This document shows, one piece after another, positions 8,470 through 15,792 of a stretch of DNA of 54,383 nt; position 1 is the stretch's first letter, and the number at the start of each line of letters is the position of its first letter. The stretch is from Terriglobia bacterium (GTDB lineage: Bacteria > Acidobacteriota > Terriglobia > Terriglobales > Acidobacteriaceae), in the NCBI GenBank assembly GCA_020072845.1, contig JAIQGF010000020.1, positions 1 through 54,383 of the forward strand. The letters are read 5' to 3'. The notes under the pieces were generated by a model that was not told where the DNA came from, did no database searches, and saw only the letters and a list, made by a program, of their open reading frames with translations. Position numbers and translations under genes: made by a program.

Positions 8470-9168
8470 ATGTCTGATTTCGATTTCTCGCCGTTCTCCT
8501 GGCTCACCTTCGACTGCTACGGAACGCTGATCGATTGGGACCGGGGAATCCTGTCCACGCTGCGTCCCGTGCTGGCCGCGCATGGCCGCAATCTCAGCGA
8601 CGGCGGAATCCTGGAACTATTTGCCGCCATTGAGCGCGTCGAGGAGGCCGGCGAATACCGCACCTATCGCCAGATTTTGGAAGCGGTCATGACCAAGATC
8701 GCGGCGCGGCTGGTGTTTCGCATCAGCAGCCAGGAGGTGCGCTCGCTCCCGGATTCCCTCGGCGACTGGGCGCCATTTCCCGACACCGTGGCCGCTCTGC
8801 GCCAGTTGAAGAAGCACTACAAGCTGGCGGTGATCTCCAACACCGACGACGATCTGTTCGCCCGCACCGCAGCGCACCTGGAAGTGCCGTTCGATGCCGT
8901 GATCACCGCCCAGCAGGCGCGCAGCTACAAGCCTTCTTTGAACAATTTCCGGCTCGCGCTGGAACGCCTGGGAGCGGGGCGAGAGCAGGTGCTGCACGTG
9001 GCCCAGAGCCTCTATCACGATGTCGCTCCCGCCAATGAACTGGGAATCGCCAGCGTGTGGGTCAACCGGCAGGGAAGGCCGGGAGCTTCCGGCGGAGCTG
9101 CCGGCACGGCGAAGCCGGATTTGGTGGTTCCGGATATGGCGACACTGGCGGCGATGGCGGTGAGTTAA
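8470..9168 (+). CDS. HAD superfamily hydrolase, haloacid dehalogenase type II-like
   Basis: This 232-residue cytosolic protein has all HAD motifs: nucleophile Asp15 in FDCYGTLIDWD, Ser123-Asn124 in VISNTDDD, Lys154 in RSYKPSLNNF, and the acidic motif with Asp184 in SLYHDVAPANELGI. The DCYGT form of motif I and the SNTDDD motif II are typical of (S)-2-haloacid dehalogenase and its housekeeping relatives. Whether it removes halide or phosphate cannot be judged here. The gene is flanked by an inverted repeat upstream and a Trm112-like gene downstream. Confidence 0.88.
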   Translation: MSDFDFSPFSWLTFDCYGTLIDWDRGILSTLRPVLAAHGRNLSDGGILELFAAIERVEEAGEYRTYRQILEAVMTKIAARLVFRISSQEVRSLPDSLGDWAPFPDTVAALRQLKKHYKLAVISNTDDDLFARTAAHLEVPFDAVITAQQARSYKPSLNNFRLALERLGAGREQVLHVAQSLYHDVAPANELGIASVWVNRQGRPGASGGAAGTAKPDLVVPDMATLAAMAVS

Positions 9169-9215
9169 TCGGCGGCGCTCTTTAGTGCCCGGTACAGTTG
9201 TAGAATGTGCAAGAT

Positions 9216-9377
9216 ATGATCAGCCAGGAACTGCTCGATATCCTCGCCTGCCCGGTTTGCAGGACGCCCTTGAAGTTGACTGCCTCGGACCAGTTGCAGT
9301 GCGTCAAATGCCACCGGCTTTACCCCATACGCGACGGTATTCCCATCCTGCTGGAAAGTGAGGCACAAAAGGCCTGA
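9216..9377 (+). CDS. Trm112/YcaR-like zinc-ribbon protein
   Basis: A 53-residue protein starting MISQELLDILACPVC. Cys12-xx-Cys15 and Cys29-xx-Cys32 form a zinc ribbon, followed by the family hallmark LYPIRDGIPILL at 35-46. Members of this Trm112/UPF0434 family act as small partners of methyltransferases in some organisms; the bacterial role is largely unproved. The length is typical, and its small size makes it easy to miss. A DNA gap of about 300 bases follows. Confidence 0.92.
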   Translation: MISQELLDILACPVCRTPLKLTASDQLQCVKCHRLYPIRDGIPILLESEAQKA

Positions 9378-9686
9378 CTTGCACCAAATTCGGTGTATGG
9401 TTGTGCCACAAACGTCCAAGTTTCCCCAAATGAGAACAAGATTCGTCATTGCGGAGCCCTTTTCGGGCACAGTTTACAACCCCGTTCCAGCGTAAGAAAT
9501 ATCCGTAAGTCACTTCCAAACAACCAGTTAGCTCAGAAAGTAGGAAACGGCTGTGGAATACGCCATGCTTTGGGCCGAGAATTGCTTGCAACATCGGTAG
9601 GGTTTGCGGAGTCTAACCGGGTAGAGAAGGGTTAGAAGTAATAGGCAAGGGTGAGGAACCCAAGCCTTCAGGGTCGGAGGTGATCC
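9378..9686 (+). other. Gene-free leader region before the 76-residue protein
   Basis: About 309 bases without a convincing open frame. The second half is purine-rich and ends in GGAGGTGATCC directly before the ATG at 9687, an 11-base match to the anti-Shine-Dalgarno end of 16S rRNA. The stretch probably holds the promoter and a long untranslated leader; I see no known riboswitch. Confidence 0.4.
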
Positions 9687-9917
9687 ATGATGGCTGAAAA
9701 GTTCTCAAGCGGTGAATTGACGGCCCTCCGCAGCGAACTGCTGCAAAGCGGGGTGGATTCCTGGGATGCGGCCCGCGTGCTCCAGATCTTTCTTGCCGGG
9801 CGCGGCTATGGAGTGTCGCCCGAGGCGGCGCTGGATGCGGCCAGCCGCGTGGAATGCGCTGGCTGTGCTCTGGATGTGATCCAGAAGGAGCTCGAGGGCA
9901 TTGCCATGGTGATGTAA
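9687..9917 (+). CDS. Small conserved-looking hypothetical protein
   Basis: A 76-residue, mostly helical, cytosolic protein with no recognised domain. It has two cysteines in ECAGCALDV (about residues 57-60, CxxC), too few to claim a zinc site. The extended Shine-Dalgarno GGAGGTGATCC next to the start and a strong terminator about 70 bases after the stop show that it is an independent and probably well-translated unit. Two ATGs in a row begin the frame. Function unknown. Confidence 0.7.
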   Translation: MMAEKFSSGELTALRSELLQSGVDSWDAARVLQIFLAGRGYGVSPEAALDAASRVECAGCALDVIQKELEGIAMVM

Positions 9918-9986
9918 AGTCGGGCGCGGAAGGTGACGCCGCGCTGACCCAAGTTTCGCCGGAACTCAGGCGAATTAAGAAGGAGC

Positions 9987-10020
9987 AGGCCGGACCAACC
10001 AGTCCGGCCTTTTCGCTTTT
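9987..10020 (+). terminator. Rho-independent terminator
   Basis: A perfect 9-bp stem AGGCCGGAC / GTCCGGCCT with a six-base loop is followed by TTTTCGCTTTT. Confidence 0.93.
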
Positions 10021-10197
10021 CCACGCCTGCTGCAACTCGGATTCAACCCGGTAACCGCGCCGGGGTAACGGGGGTGTGTTGGCGAAGTAGGTTTCCGGAT
10101 TGACCCGCCACCACTCTTTTCATACCATACCGCCACTGGGGTCGAGCAGCGCTAAGTAGTCTTCATATCTGCATTCGGGGATTTCTCAAAAATTTAC

Positions 10198-10212
10198 GTG
10201 ACCGGTAGTCAC
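10198..10212. promoter_or_regulatory. Small palindrome upstream of the secreted-protein gene
   Basis: GTGACCGGTAGTCAC has perfect 5-base arms and lies about 20 bases before the start at 10233. It could be an operator or part of the leader; no regulator can be assigned. Confidence 0.3.
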
Positions 10213-10232
10213 AATTCCATGGAGGAGCCACT

Positions 10233-11108
10233 ATGAAGCGGTGTTGTGTCTTGGTGTTCGCAGCGTTGTTGTCGGTGCCCTTGGGGTTCGCGCAGGAGGC
10301 TCAGAACGGTCATGGCCGGCCTGAACCGCCGATGCTGGGCGTTCACTGGGCCAGGGGAATCGCCCGCGCACGATCAAACCCCGATATGACCTGGCACAAG
10401 GGCGCCATCATGAACGCCGCCGCCGTCAAGGTCATTTTCTGGGGACCGAAATGGGCCAACAGCTCCTTCGTGGGCGACAAGATTTCAGGCCTGGATCTGT
10501 GGTACTCGGGGTTCAGCAACTCCAATTACGCCAAGACTTCCGACGAATACACCGGAAGCAACGGCCAGGTGGGTCCGACGAGTACCAACGGTGGTTATTT
10601 CATCGACACGACGACCGCCTCGGGCGGCAACACAACCTCGCCCATCCTCGCCGAAGTTTGCAGAGTGATCCCCAACCCGGTCGCCGACGGGTATTATCCG
10701 GTCTACACGGACAAGCCTCGCGGCAACGCCGGGTACTGCGCCTGGCACAGCTACGGTTCTTGCGGAGGCACACCCGTGCAGTTTGCATTCTTCTGGAGCC
10801 TGGATGGCGACCCGGGATGCGATCCGCAAGACACAACGACGGGACATTCGCAGGGCCTGGCCGCGCTTGCCAACGTGAGCGGGCACGAATTGTCGGAAGC
10901 GCGCACCGATCCCCGCAACGGCGGTTGGTACGATTCCTCGGGGGCCGAGAACGGCGACAAGTGTGCCTGGACCTTCAACGTTTCCTCCGTCGCGTTTCCT
11001 AACGGGACCCATTGGAAGCTGCAAGACGAGTGGTCGAATGCCGCGTATAACGCTGGCACCGGGTACCCGAACAGTTCCGGACAGAAAGGCTGCCTCGACG
11101 GGCACTGA
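10233..11108 (+). CDS. Secreted protein with HELSEARTDP motif, possible metalloprotease-like
   Basis: The 291-residue protein has a signal peptide cleaved near residue 20 (LGFA/QE). A conserved-looking core VKVIFWGPKW (65-74), paired cysteines, and HELSEARTDPRNGGWYDSSGAENGDKC (218-244) recall the EXORDIUM/phosphate-induced family and related secreted proteins, whose HELxEaxTDP segment resembles a zinc-metalloprotease helix. Here the first ligand would be His218 with Glu219, but the canonical second HExxH histidine is absent (HELSE), so catalysis is doubtful. GGAGGAG precedes the ATG. It stands alone, with a terminator behind it. Confidence 0.7.
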   Translation: MKRCCVLVFAALLSVPLGFAQEAQNGHGRPEPPMLGVHWARGIARARSNPDMTWHKGAIMNAAAVKVIFWGPKWANSSFVGDKISGLDLWYSGFSNSNYAKTSDEYTGSNGQVGPTSTNGGYFIDTTTASGGNTTSPILAEVCRVIPNPVADGYYPVYTDKPRGNAGYCAWHSYGSCGGTPVQFAFFWSLDGDPGCDPQDTTTGHSQGLAALANVSGHELSEARTDPRNGGWYDSSGAENGDKCAWTFNVSSVAFPNGTHWKLQDEWSNAAYNAGTGYPNSSGQKGCLDGH

Positions 11109-11143
11109 TGCCGGCGAGCGCTAGCTGCGGCTGAACATCAACC

Positions 11144-11175
11144 GGGCCGCCTTCGTACTGGGGCGGCCCTTTTTC
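11144..11175 (+). terminator. Rho-independent terminator
   Basis: GGGCCGCC (11144-11151) and GGCGGCCC (11162-11169) pair around a ten-base loop and are followed by TTTTTCATTTT. Confidence 0.88.
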
Positions 11176-11256
11176 ATTTTGCTCCGCGGGCGCCTGTGCG
11201 CAGCGGAGAAGCGCGGGAAGGTTGAACCGCGCGCGCAGCGAATTTACACTGGATCG

Positions 11257-12189
11257 ATGCACGCGCACGCCCACGATCCGCAGGGACATACCTCGCGCGT
11301 GCTGCGGGTCTCGCTGGTGGTGACGATGGCCTACATCGTCCTGCTGGTGATCTCCGGTGTCCGTGCGCACAGCCTGGCGCTGCTTTCCGAGGCCGGGCAC
11401 AACGTCTCCGATTTCCTTGCCCTGCTGCTCTCGCTGGCCGCGGTGTACCTGGAGAACCGCCCGCCCAGCGCGACCAAAACCTACGGCTACAGCCGCGCCG
11501 GCGTGCTGGCGGCGTTCATCAACGCCATGACGCTGGTGGCGATCGCCTTCTACATTTTTTACGAGGCAGGCCGCCGGCTGGTGGCCCCGGTGCCGGTGCA
11601 TCCCGGGTTGATGATCGGCGTCGCCGCCGCGGGCGTGGTGGTCAACGGCGTCATCTCCATCATGCTCTGGCGCAGCAGCAAGGACCTGAACATCCGCAGC
11701 GCCTTACTCCACATGCTGGGCGACACGCTGTCCACCGCGGCCGTCATCGGCGGCGGCTGGGCGATCCTGGCAACCGGCCAAAACTGGATTGACCCGGCGC
11801 TCTCCTTCGGCATCGGCGCCATGATCTTGTGGTCATCGCATGGGATCATCCGCGAGACCCTCAACATCCTGCTGGAAGGCACGCCACGCGGCATGGATCT
11901 CTCGCTGGTGGCGCAGGACATCACTGCCGTCGCGGGTGTGAATGACGTGCACGACCTGCACGTGTGGAGCATCGGCAGCCAGTCGCACGCGCTCTCCTGC
12001 CACATCAGCATTGCCGACATTCCCCCGTCGGCCAGCGAGGCCATCCTGCGTGACGTCCAGGAGCGGCTGCGGGTGAAGTTCCACATCCATCACACCACCA
12101 TCCAGTTCGAGCACGTGGTGTGCGACATCGCCCACGGCTGCGTCGTTATCCCGACGCAGACACCCGAAGGCCATGGGCACGAGCACTAG
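11257..12189 (+). CDS. Cation diffusion facilitator (zinc/cobalt/cadmium exporter, CzcD type)
   Basis: Start chosen at the ATG at 11257, where the His-rich MHAHAHD N-terminus begins; the product has 310 residues. Metal-site residues are His48 and Asp52 in SEAGHNVSD and His152 with Asp156 in HMLGD, the H/D pattern of zinc-transporting CDF proteins. Six membrane helices are followed by a cytosolic domain (about 215-300) with VHDLHVWSIGSQSHALSCHI. It exports divalent metal in exchange for protons. The C-terminus GHGHEH is again His-rich. A Fur-box-like palindrome lies downstream, before the next gene. Confidence 0.93.
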   Translation: MHAHAHDPQGHTSRVLRVSLVVTMAYIVLLVISGVRAHSLALLSEAGHNVSDFLALLLSLAAVYLENRPPSATKTYGYSRAGVLAAFINAMTLVAIAFYIFYEAGRRLVAPVPVHPGLMIGVAAAGVVVNGVISIMLWRSSKDLNIRSALLHMLGDTLSTAAVIGGGWAILATGQNWIDPALSFGIGAMILWSSHGIIRETLNILLEGTPRGMDLSLVAQDITAVAGVNDVHDLHVWSIGSQSHALSCHISIADIPPSASEAILRDVQERLRVKFHIHHTTIQFEHVVCDIAHGCVVIPTQTPEGHGHEH

Positions 12190-12283
12190 AAGCCCTATCA
12201 CGCCCGCTTTGAAATCCTGTCGGTTAGTCGGCCTACTAAGAAATATTGGTTGACAGCGGTTATTAAACGTGGCAGAGTTGTAT

Positions 12284-12298
12284 TGATAATGCTTATCA
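12284..12298. promoter_or_regulatory. Fur-box-like palindrome
   Basis: TGATAATGCTTATCA matches the Fur-family 7-1-7 inverted repeat (TGATAAT-N-ATTATCA) except at one base. The symmetry extends three bases further on each side (12281-12301). A TTGACA -35-like hexamer is at 12250-12255. It lies about 25 bases upstream of the likely start at 12325. Confidence 0.5.
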
Positions 12299-12324
12299 AT
12301 ACGTTACAACCAATGAGGCGAAAG

Positions 12325-12948
12325 ATGAAGTGGACTCGAAAATTTCCTAATTCCGCCAATAACTTCGATCTGGTCCTAGCCACGCCGCAGGAGCTGGATT
12401 CTAAACGGATGAACACACTTCTAGATGGCATTTTAGAAGAGACCCACCGCGGACTTACGCTGAGTTCGCGTGCCAGCACCGAGTTCCGACGCTGGTTCGA
12501 CAAGCCCGAAACCCCACTGAAGAGCGAAGCCTATGTTCTGTTAAGCAACTGGTTCATGACGCAGTCCGGAGATCGACACTGCACGGTTGCGAGCCGCTGC
12601 GAAGACCTCTGGGATGCGCTGTTCCCGTGCCGTCCAGTGGAGCGGCTGTCTTCGCCTGAAGCTGGACGCAATCATGTGATGGTTCCGGCCGCATTTCAAA
12701 GCTTTTGGCGGCGGCTCTTGGAGGCTCAGGGCGAAAATGTCCGTGAAGCTGATGAATCGTCCGCAGAGCCGAATAGCGCGCCGCCTTCTCGGACGGATGA
12801 GGCGCCTGCAGTTAGTGACGTGTCCACGACTGACCGGCTTCGGGCGAAGTTCGACAAGGAGGGTCTGCACTGCGAGGTGGAAGGATCTCCCCGGGCGCTC
12901 GCTGATTTTCTAAAGATGGTATCGAACTGGGAGGCTGGCCAAGCTTGA
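12325..12948 (+). CDS. Hypothetical protein downstream of a Fur-like site
   Basis: The frame is open from 12250, but I choose the ATG at 12325 because AGG lies six bases before it and the upstream palindrome would otherwise be inside the gene. The 207-residue product begins MKWTRKFPN, shows no membrane segment and has an acidic, Ser/Glu/Pro-rich linker (about 140-165) before a short C-terminal domain (about 170-207, DRLRAKFDKEGLHCEVEGSP onward). I do not recognise the family. Base composition is visibly less GC-rich than in its neighbours, suggesting acquisition. Confidence 0.6.
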   Translation: MKWTRKFPNSANNFDLVLATPQELDSKRMNTLLDGILEETHRGLTLSSRASTEFRRWFDKPETPLKSEAYVLLSNWFMTQSGDRHCTVASRCEDLWDALFPCRPVERLSSPEAGRNHVMVPAAFQSFWRRLLEAQGENVREADESSAEPNSAPPSRTDEAPAVSDVSTTDRLRAKFDKEGLHCEVEGSPRALADFLKMVSNWEAGQA

Positions 12949-13045
12949 TAGCCCGGCGGAATGCGCCCAAAGCTTTCGTCGAGAAACTGCCGTGATGACT
13001 CTATGGCGCAATGGAAAGAAGCGTCAAAAACTAGGAGCTTAGCGA

Positions 13046-13381
13046 ATGCGCTATTGGGGTACTCGTTGGAGGCGCGGGATACTCACCAAGAATTGGCATT
13101 GGCAAGCCGCGATGCTGGCCCGTTGGGGCAATTGGCTACTTGGCCGCGGCTTCAGGACTGACGCCGAATACTGGCGTGAGAATAAAATGGAGCATCGCCA
13201 AGGAGATGACGAGCGGGGCGGACGAAAACGACGCGGTATCGCTACCAATGTCAAGTTCACGATTGAATGCGGCTGCTGCGGCAAACACTTCAAGCGGCAA
13301 TCTCCGACAGGAACAACGTTAAAACCGCACAAATCTTCGGAGGGCTTGACTTGCCACGGAACGATCGGTTTCTTACGATGA
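13046..13381 (+). CDS. Small zinc-ribbon-like protein
   Basis: The 111-residue protein starts at the ATG at 13046, nine bases after AGGAG. The C-terminal third reads IECGCCGKHFKRQSPTGTTL then KPHKSSEGLTCHGTIGFL: Cys75/Cys77/Cys78, His95, Cys103 and His104 give a zinc-knuckle pattern like that of small CPxCGKxFKR...LxPHK...CxGRTG proteins found on bacterial and phage genomes. The N-terminus is Trp/Arg-rich and basic, suggesting nucleic-acid contact. It follows the Fur-site gene and shares that gene's lower-GC character. Confidence 0.6.
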   Translation: MRYWGTRWRRGILTKNWHWQAAMLARWGNWLLGRGFRTDAEYWRENKMEHRQGDDERGGRKRRGIATNVKFTIECGCCGKHFKRQSPTGTTLKPHKSSEGLTCHGTIGFLR

Positions 13382-13545
13382 GGCATCGGCAGCTGGCCTC
13401 CGAGGAACCGCCAAGTTCCCCCATCCCATAGAAGTGACTGGGTGAATTTGCGAATGGATCGTCGGCCACTCGGAAGCAATTCCAGCGGCCAACTGACCGA
13501 AGTTCACCAGCAATCGCAGGCACAGGCTACAGATAATTCTGCGCC
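13382..13545. other. Gap with nothing recognisable
   Basis: This 164-base spacer lies between the zinc-ribbon gene and the convergent HIT gene. No hairpin terminator or repeat array is obvious. Confidence 0.5.
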
Positions 13546-14031
13546 TCAGGTCTGAAGCTCGAACTGCTTCCTCAGCTTCTCCCACGTGGTTCCAAGATCT
13601 TCCGGCACAAGGCGCGTCTCGCCAACCACCGTCATGAAGTTGCTGTCGGCGATCCAGCGCGGCAGCACGTGCATGTGGATGTGGCCGGCCACGCCTGCCC
13701 CGGCGGCCGCGCCGATATTCATCCCCAAGTTGATCCCGCCAGGCTTGTACGCCGCGCGCAAGGCCCGCTCCATCCGCTGCGACAGCGCCATCATCTCGGT
13801 TGCAGCCGCGGGCGACAGCTTCTGCAATTCGTCAATGTGTTCATAGGGAACGATCATGACATGGCCGCTGGTGTAGGGAAAGGCGTTGAGGATGATAAAG
13901 CAGTGCTCGCCGCGGTGGAGGATCAGCGCCTCGCGGTCCTGGAGTTTGACTTGCTCGCAAAAAACGCAACCCGGGGTCTTGCCGACATTGGTGAGATACG
14001 TGAAACGCCAGGGGGTGAAGAGGTAGTCCAT
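13546..14031 (-). CDS. HIT family nucleotide hydrolase/phosphorylase (Ap4A phosphorylase-like)
   Basis: The 161-residue protein has the histidine triad GHIHMHVLPRW (His117, His119, His121; the middle histidine of the triad is the nucleophile) and an N-terminal CVFC zinc knuckle at 22-25. The order FPYTSGHVMIVPYEH (51-65), then triad, then the longer C-terminus matches bacterial HIT proteins related to diadenosine tetraphosphate phosphorylases. It probably acts on dinucleoside polyphosphates or nucleotidyl conjugates in the cytosol. It is a single gene. Confidence 0.92.
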   Translation of the reverse strand: MDYLFTPWRFTYLTNVGKTPGCVFCEQVKLQDREALILHRGEHCFIILNAFPYTSGHVMIVPYEHIDELQKLSPAAATEMMALSQRMERALRAAYKPGGINLGMNIGAAAGAGVAGHIHMHVLPRWIADSNFMTVVGETRLVPEDLGTTWEKLRKQFELQT

Positions 14032-14047
14032 GCGCGACAGCGTACCT

Positions 14048-14160
14048 CAAAAGTCAGAATTAAGAAGTCAGAAGTGAGAAGTAAGAAGTGAAAATGAAGT
14101 TGAGATGAGGTGCAACGTGCCTGTACTTTCTGACTTCTGACTTCTGACTTCTTACTCAAT
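14048..14160. repeat. AAGAAGTCAGAAGT inverted-array element
   Basis: The left arm 14049-14098 (AAGTCAGAATTAAGAAGTCA and onward) and the right arm 14119-14160 (TTCTGACTTCTGACTTCTGA and onward) are inverted arrays around a 20-base loop. A one-armed relative is at 15452-15481, and another lies inside the 7389-7587 element. From 14160 to 14680 no gene is convincing. Confidence 0.75.
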
Positions 14161-14285
14161 CATGCGTTGCAGCCCAAAAGGGCACAGCATGGTTCCGTTT
14201 TTCGTTCGCAGATGCAGTATTGGCCTTGCAAAGGCGCCCACGTAGAATTTATGCGATTTAAGGGCTGAAAAAGAAGATTCCTGAT

Positions 14286-14312
14286 CAATCGCTCTCTCAT
14301 TTCGCTGAGGCG
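14286..14312 (+). repeat. 27-base direct repeat, copy 1
   Basis: Identical over 27 bases to 14599-14625 (it begins CAATCGCTCTCTC and ends TGAGGCG). Similarity resumes in a following GCCCAGCGCAGC segment. It lies upstream of the secreted protein at 14680. Confidence 0.75.
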
Positions 14313-14598
14313 GCCGCCCAACGCCCAGCGCAGCTACGAGCAACCAACCGCAGTTACGAATCTAGCGCAGCGTAGCGGACATGCACCGTGGATACCGATT
14401 TCTCACTTCTATGGGCCGCAGAGTCTCTGGAGAGAGCTGAACGGGGCGCTCGGCTCGGTAGGGGAGTCTATCTGCGCCGTCTGTCAGAGATTTCCCGGAC
14501 AAGACTCCCCATTATTAGCAATATCCCCGATACTCCGCCTATGGTGCATAGCCGCACACTGCAGAACTTCGAAATGTTTCGCATTCTGTTAGTGGATT

Positions 14599-14625
14599 CA
14601 ATCGCTCTCTCATTTCGCTGAGGCG
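14599..14625 (+). repeat. 27-base direct repeat, copy 2
   Basis: The second copy of the 14286-14312 unit, 313 bases downstream and about 55 bases before the start of the next gene. The similarity extends into AGCGCCCAGCGCAGC and the following ACAACCA. The pair suggests a duplicated upstream region. Confidence 0.75.
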
Positions 14626-14679
14626 TTTACGCCAGCGCCCAGCGCAGCCAAGAACAACCAGCCACTTCGTGAGGTGAAT

Positions 14680-15297
14680 ATGAACAAAGTAACACGTGCG
14701 TGTCTTCTTGTCGTGACGCTGCTGGCTCTCGTAGGGCTCGCCGCAGCGGGGTCTAATGGGCGTCGGCACTTCAACCTTGCCGACGTCGACGGCCGTTACG
14801 TCAGCGCAGAGACTGCGTACGACATTTCTCAGGGGAATGCCCTCCCGGCAGTCCTCTTCGCCGGGGCATCCGTGATGATCGCCGACGGGGAGGGCCACGT
14901 ATGCGGAGAGTCCGACGGCTTCTACGGTGGGAATCCGCCTCCTGGCCTGAACCTCGGCCCAAGCCTGTTCCACGGAACGTACACCGTTGAGGCTAAAACT
15001 GGAAGAATCACGATTATTACCGCCAGTGATGGGCCTCCCGTGCCTTTGACAAATGTATTCTGCGGAACAACCGCACCGATTGACACCACTGGCGCCGTTG
15101 TGTTCAAGACCCAGGTGGGCTACCTCCAGTCGGACGGTGGCAACGGTGCCGGCAATAAAATCGTTACGACGGAGCAGATCAACGCGTCTGACGCATCGCA
15201 GGGCGGCTGCTGCGCTACCAGCGGTTTTCTTGTACACGCAAGGGTGTGGACCAAAGGCGGCGAAAGCGAAAGCGAACACGAACGCGATCGCGATTAG
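14680..15297 (+). CDS. Secreted hypothetical protein
   Basis: The ATG at 14680 follows GAGGTG; an in-frame GTG two codons earlier is possible. The 205-residue product has a clear signal peptide (MNKVTRACLLVVTLLALVGL then AAA), so it is exported. The mature part is Gly/Thr-rich and looks like a lipocalin-style or beta-barrel repeat domain (DVDGRYVSAETAYD, FHGTYTVEAKTGRI), with several cysteines that may pair. The last dozen residues are charged (ESESEHERDRD). I cannot name the family. A terminator follows at once. Confidence 0.65.
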   Translation: MNKVTRACLLVVTLLALVGLAAAGSNGRRHFNLADVDGRYVSAETAYDISQGNALPAVLFAGASVMIADGEGHVCGESDGFYGGNPPPGLNLGPSLFHGTYTVEAKTGRITIITASDGPPVPLTNVFCGTTAPIDTTGAVVFKTQVGYLQSDGGNGAGNKIVTTEQINASDASQGGCCATSGFLVHARVWTKGGESESEHERDRD

Positions 15298-15318
15298 CCC
15301 CCTTCCCCTGGAAACTCT

Positions 15319-15353
15319 GAGCCCGGCCTGGAAGTGAGGTCGGGCTCTCTTTT
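15319..15353 (+). terminator. Rho-independent terminator
   Basis: GAGCCCGGCCT (15319-15329) pairs with AGGTCGGGCTC (15337-15347) with one G-T pair, followed by TCTTTT. Confidence 0.85.
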
Positions 15354-15606
15354 CACAACGCGGCGAATCGATTGTCTCCCCACCAGGCGGAGATGGCTGT
15401 GGAGCCGGTATTCATCGCTTCGGCACAACGCTTCAACTGGATTATTTACCCTTACTTCTGACTTCTTAATTCTTACTTCTCCCGGGTGCGCGGTGTCACA
15501 TGTCCCTGTGCGGCCCGACCTTGCCCGGCGGCCTGGCGCCTGCCACAATCTGGGGCAGTTGGTTGCAGAATTTTTTTCGTCTGTTGGGAAGAATTCCGCG
15601 GGGCGT

Positions 15607-15635
15607 TTGACCAATTTGTGAGCGGTTGCTATAGT
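15607..15635 (+). promoter_or_regulatory. Sigma-70 type promoter for ribosomal protein S1
   Basis: TTGACC (15607-15612), a 17-base spacer and TATAGT (15630-15635) make a near-consensus vegetative promoter. It would give a leader of about 150 bases to the ATG at 15793. The GC-rich leader has inverted segments (GCCAGCCGCGCTGGA) that could fold, and S1 is often autoregulated in this way. Confidence 0.75.
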
Positions 15636-15792
15636 CGGAAAGGCCTCCAGATCGCCAGCCGCGCTGGAGGGAGCGACCGCTGGACTGTCCAAGCCCGATT
15701 GCGGGCAAATCACCCCGACGACCCACGCCAGCAGTCCGTACAAAATCGTGGTCCCCATGCGCGCGCTGCGGTGTGCGATGGGTGGAAGAATT

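Noticed and set aside
12250-12324. Upstream start for the 207-residue protein
   Set aside because: It would put the Fur-like palindrome inside the coding region and lacks a ribosome-binding site.
14388-14621. A 77-codon open frame in the gap before the secreted protein
   Set aside because: No Shine-Dalgarno and no domain; it ends inside the 27-base direct repeat.
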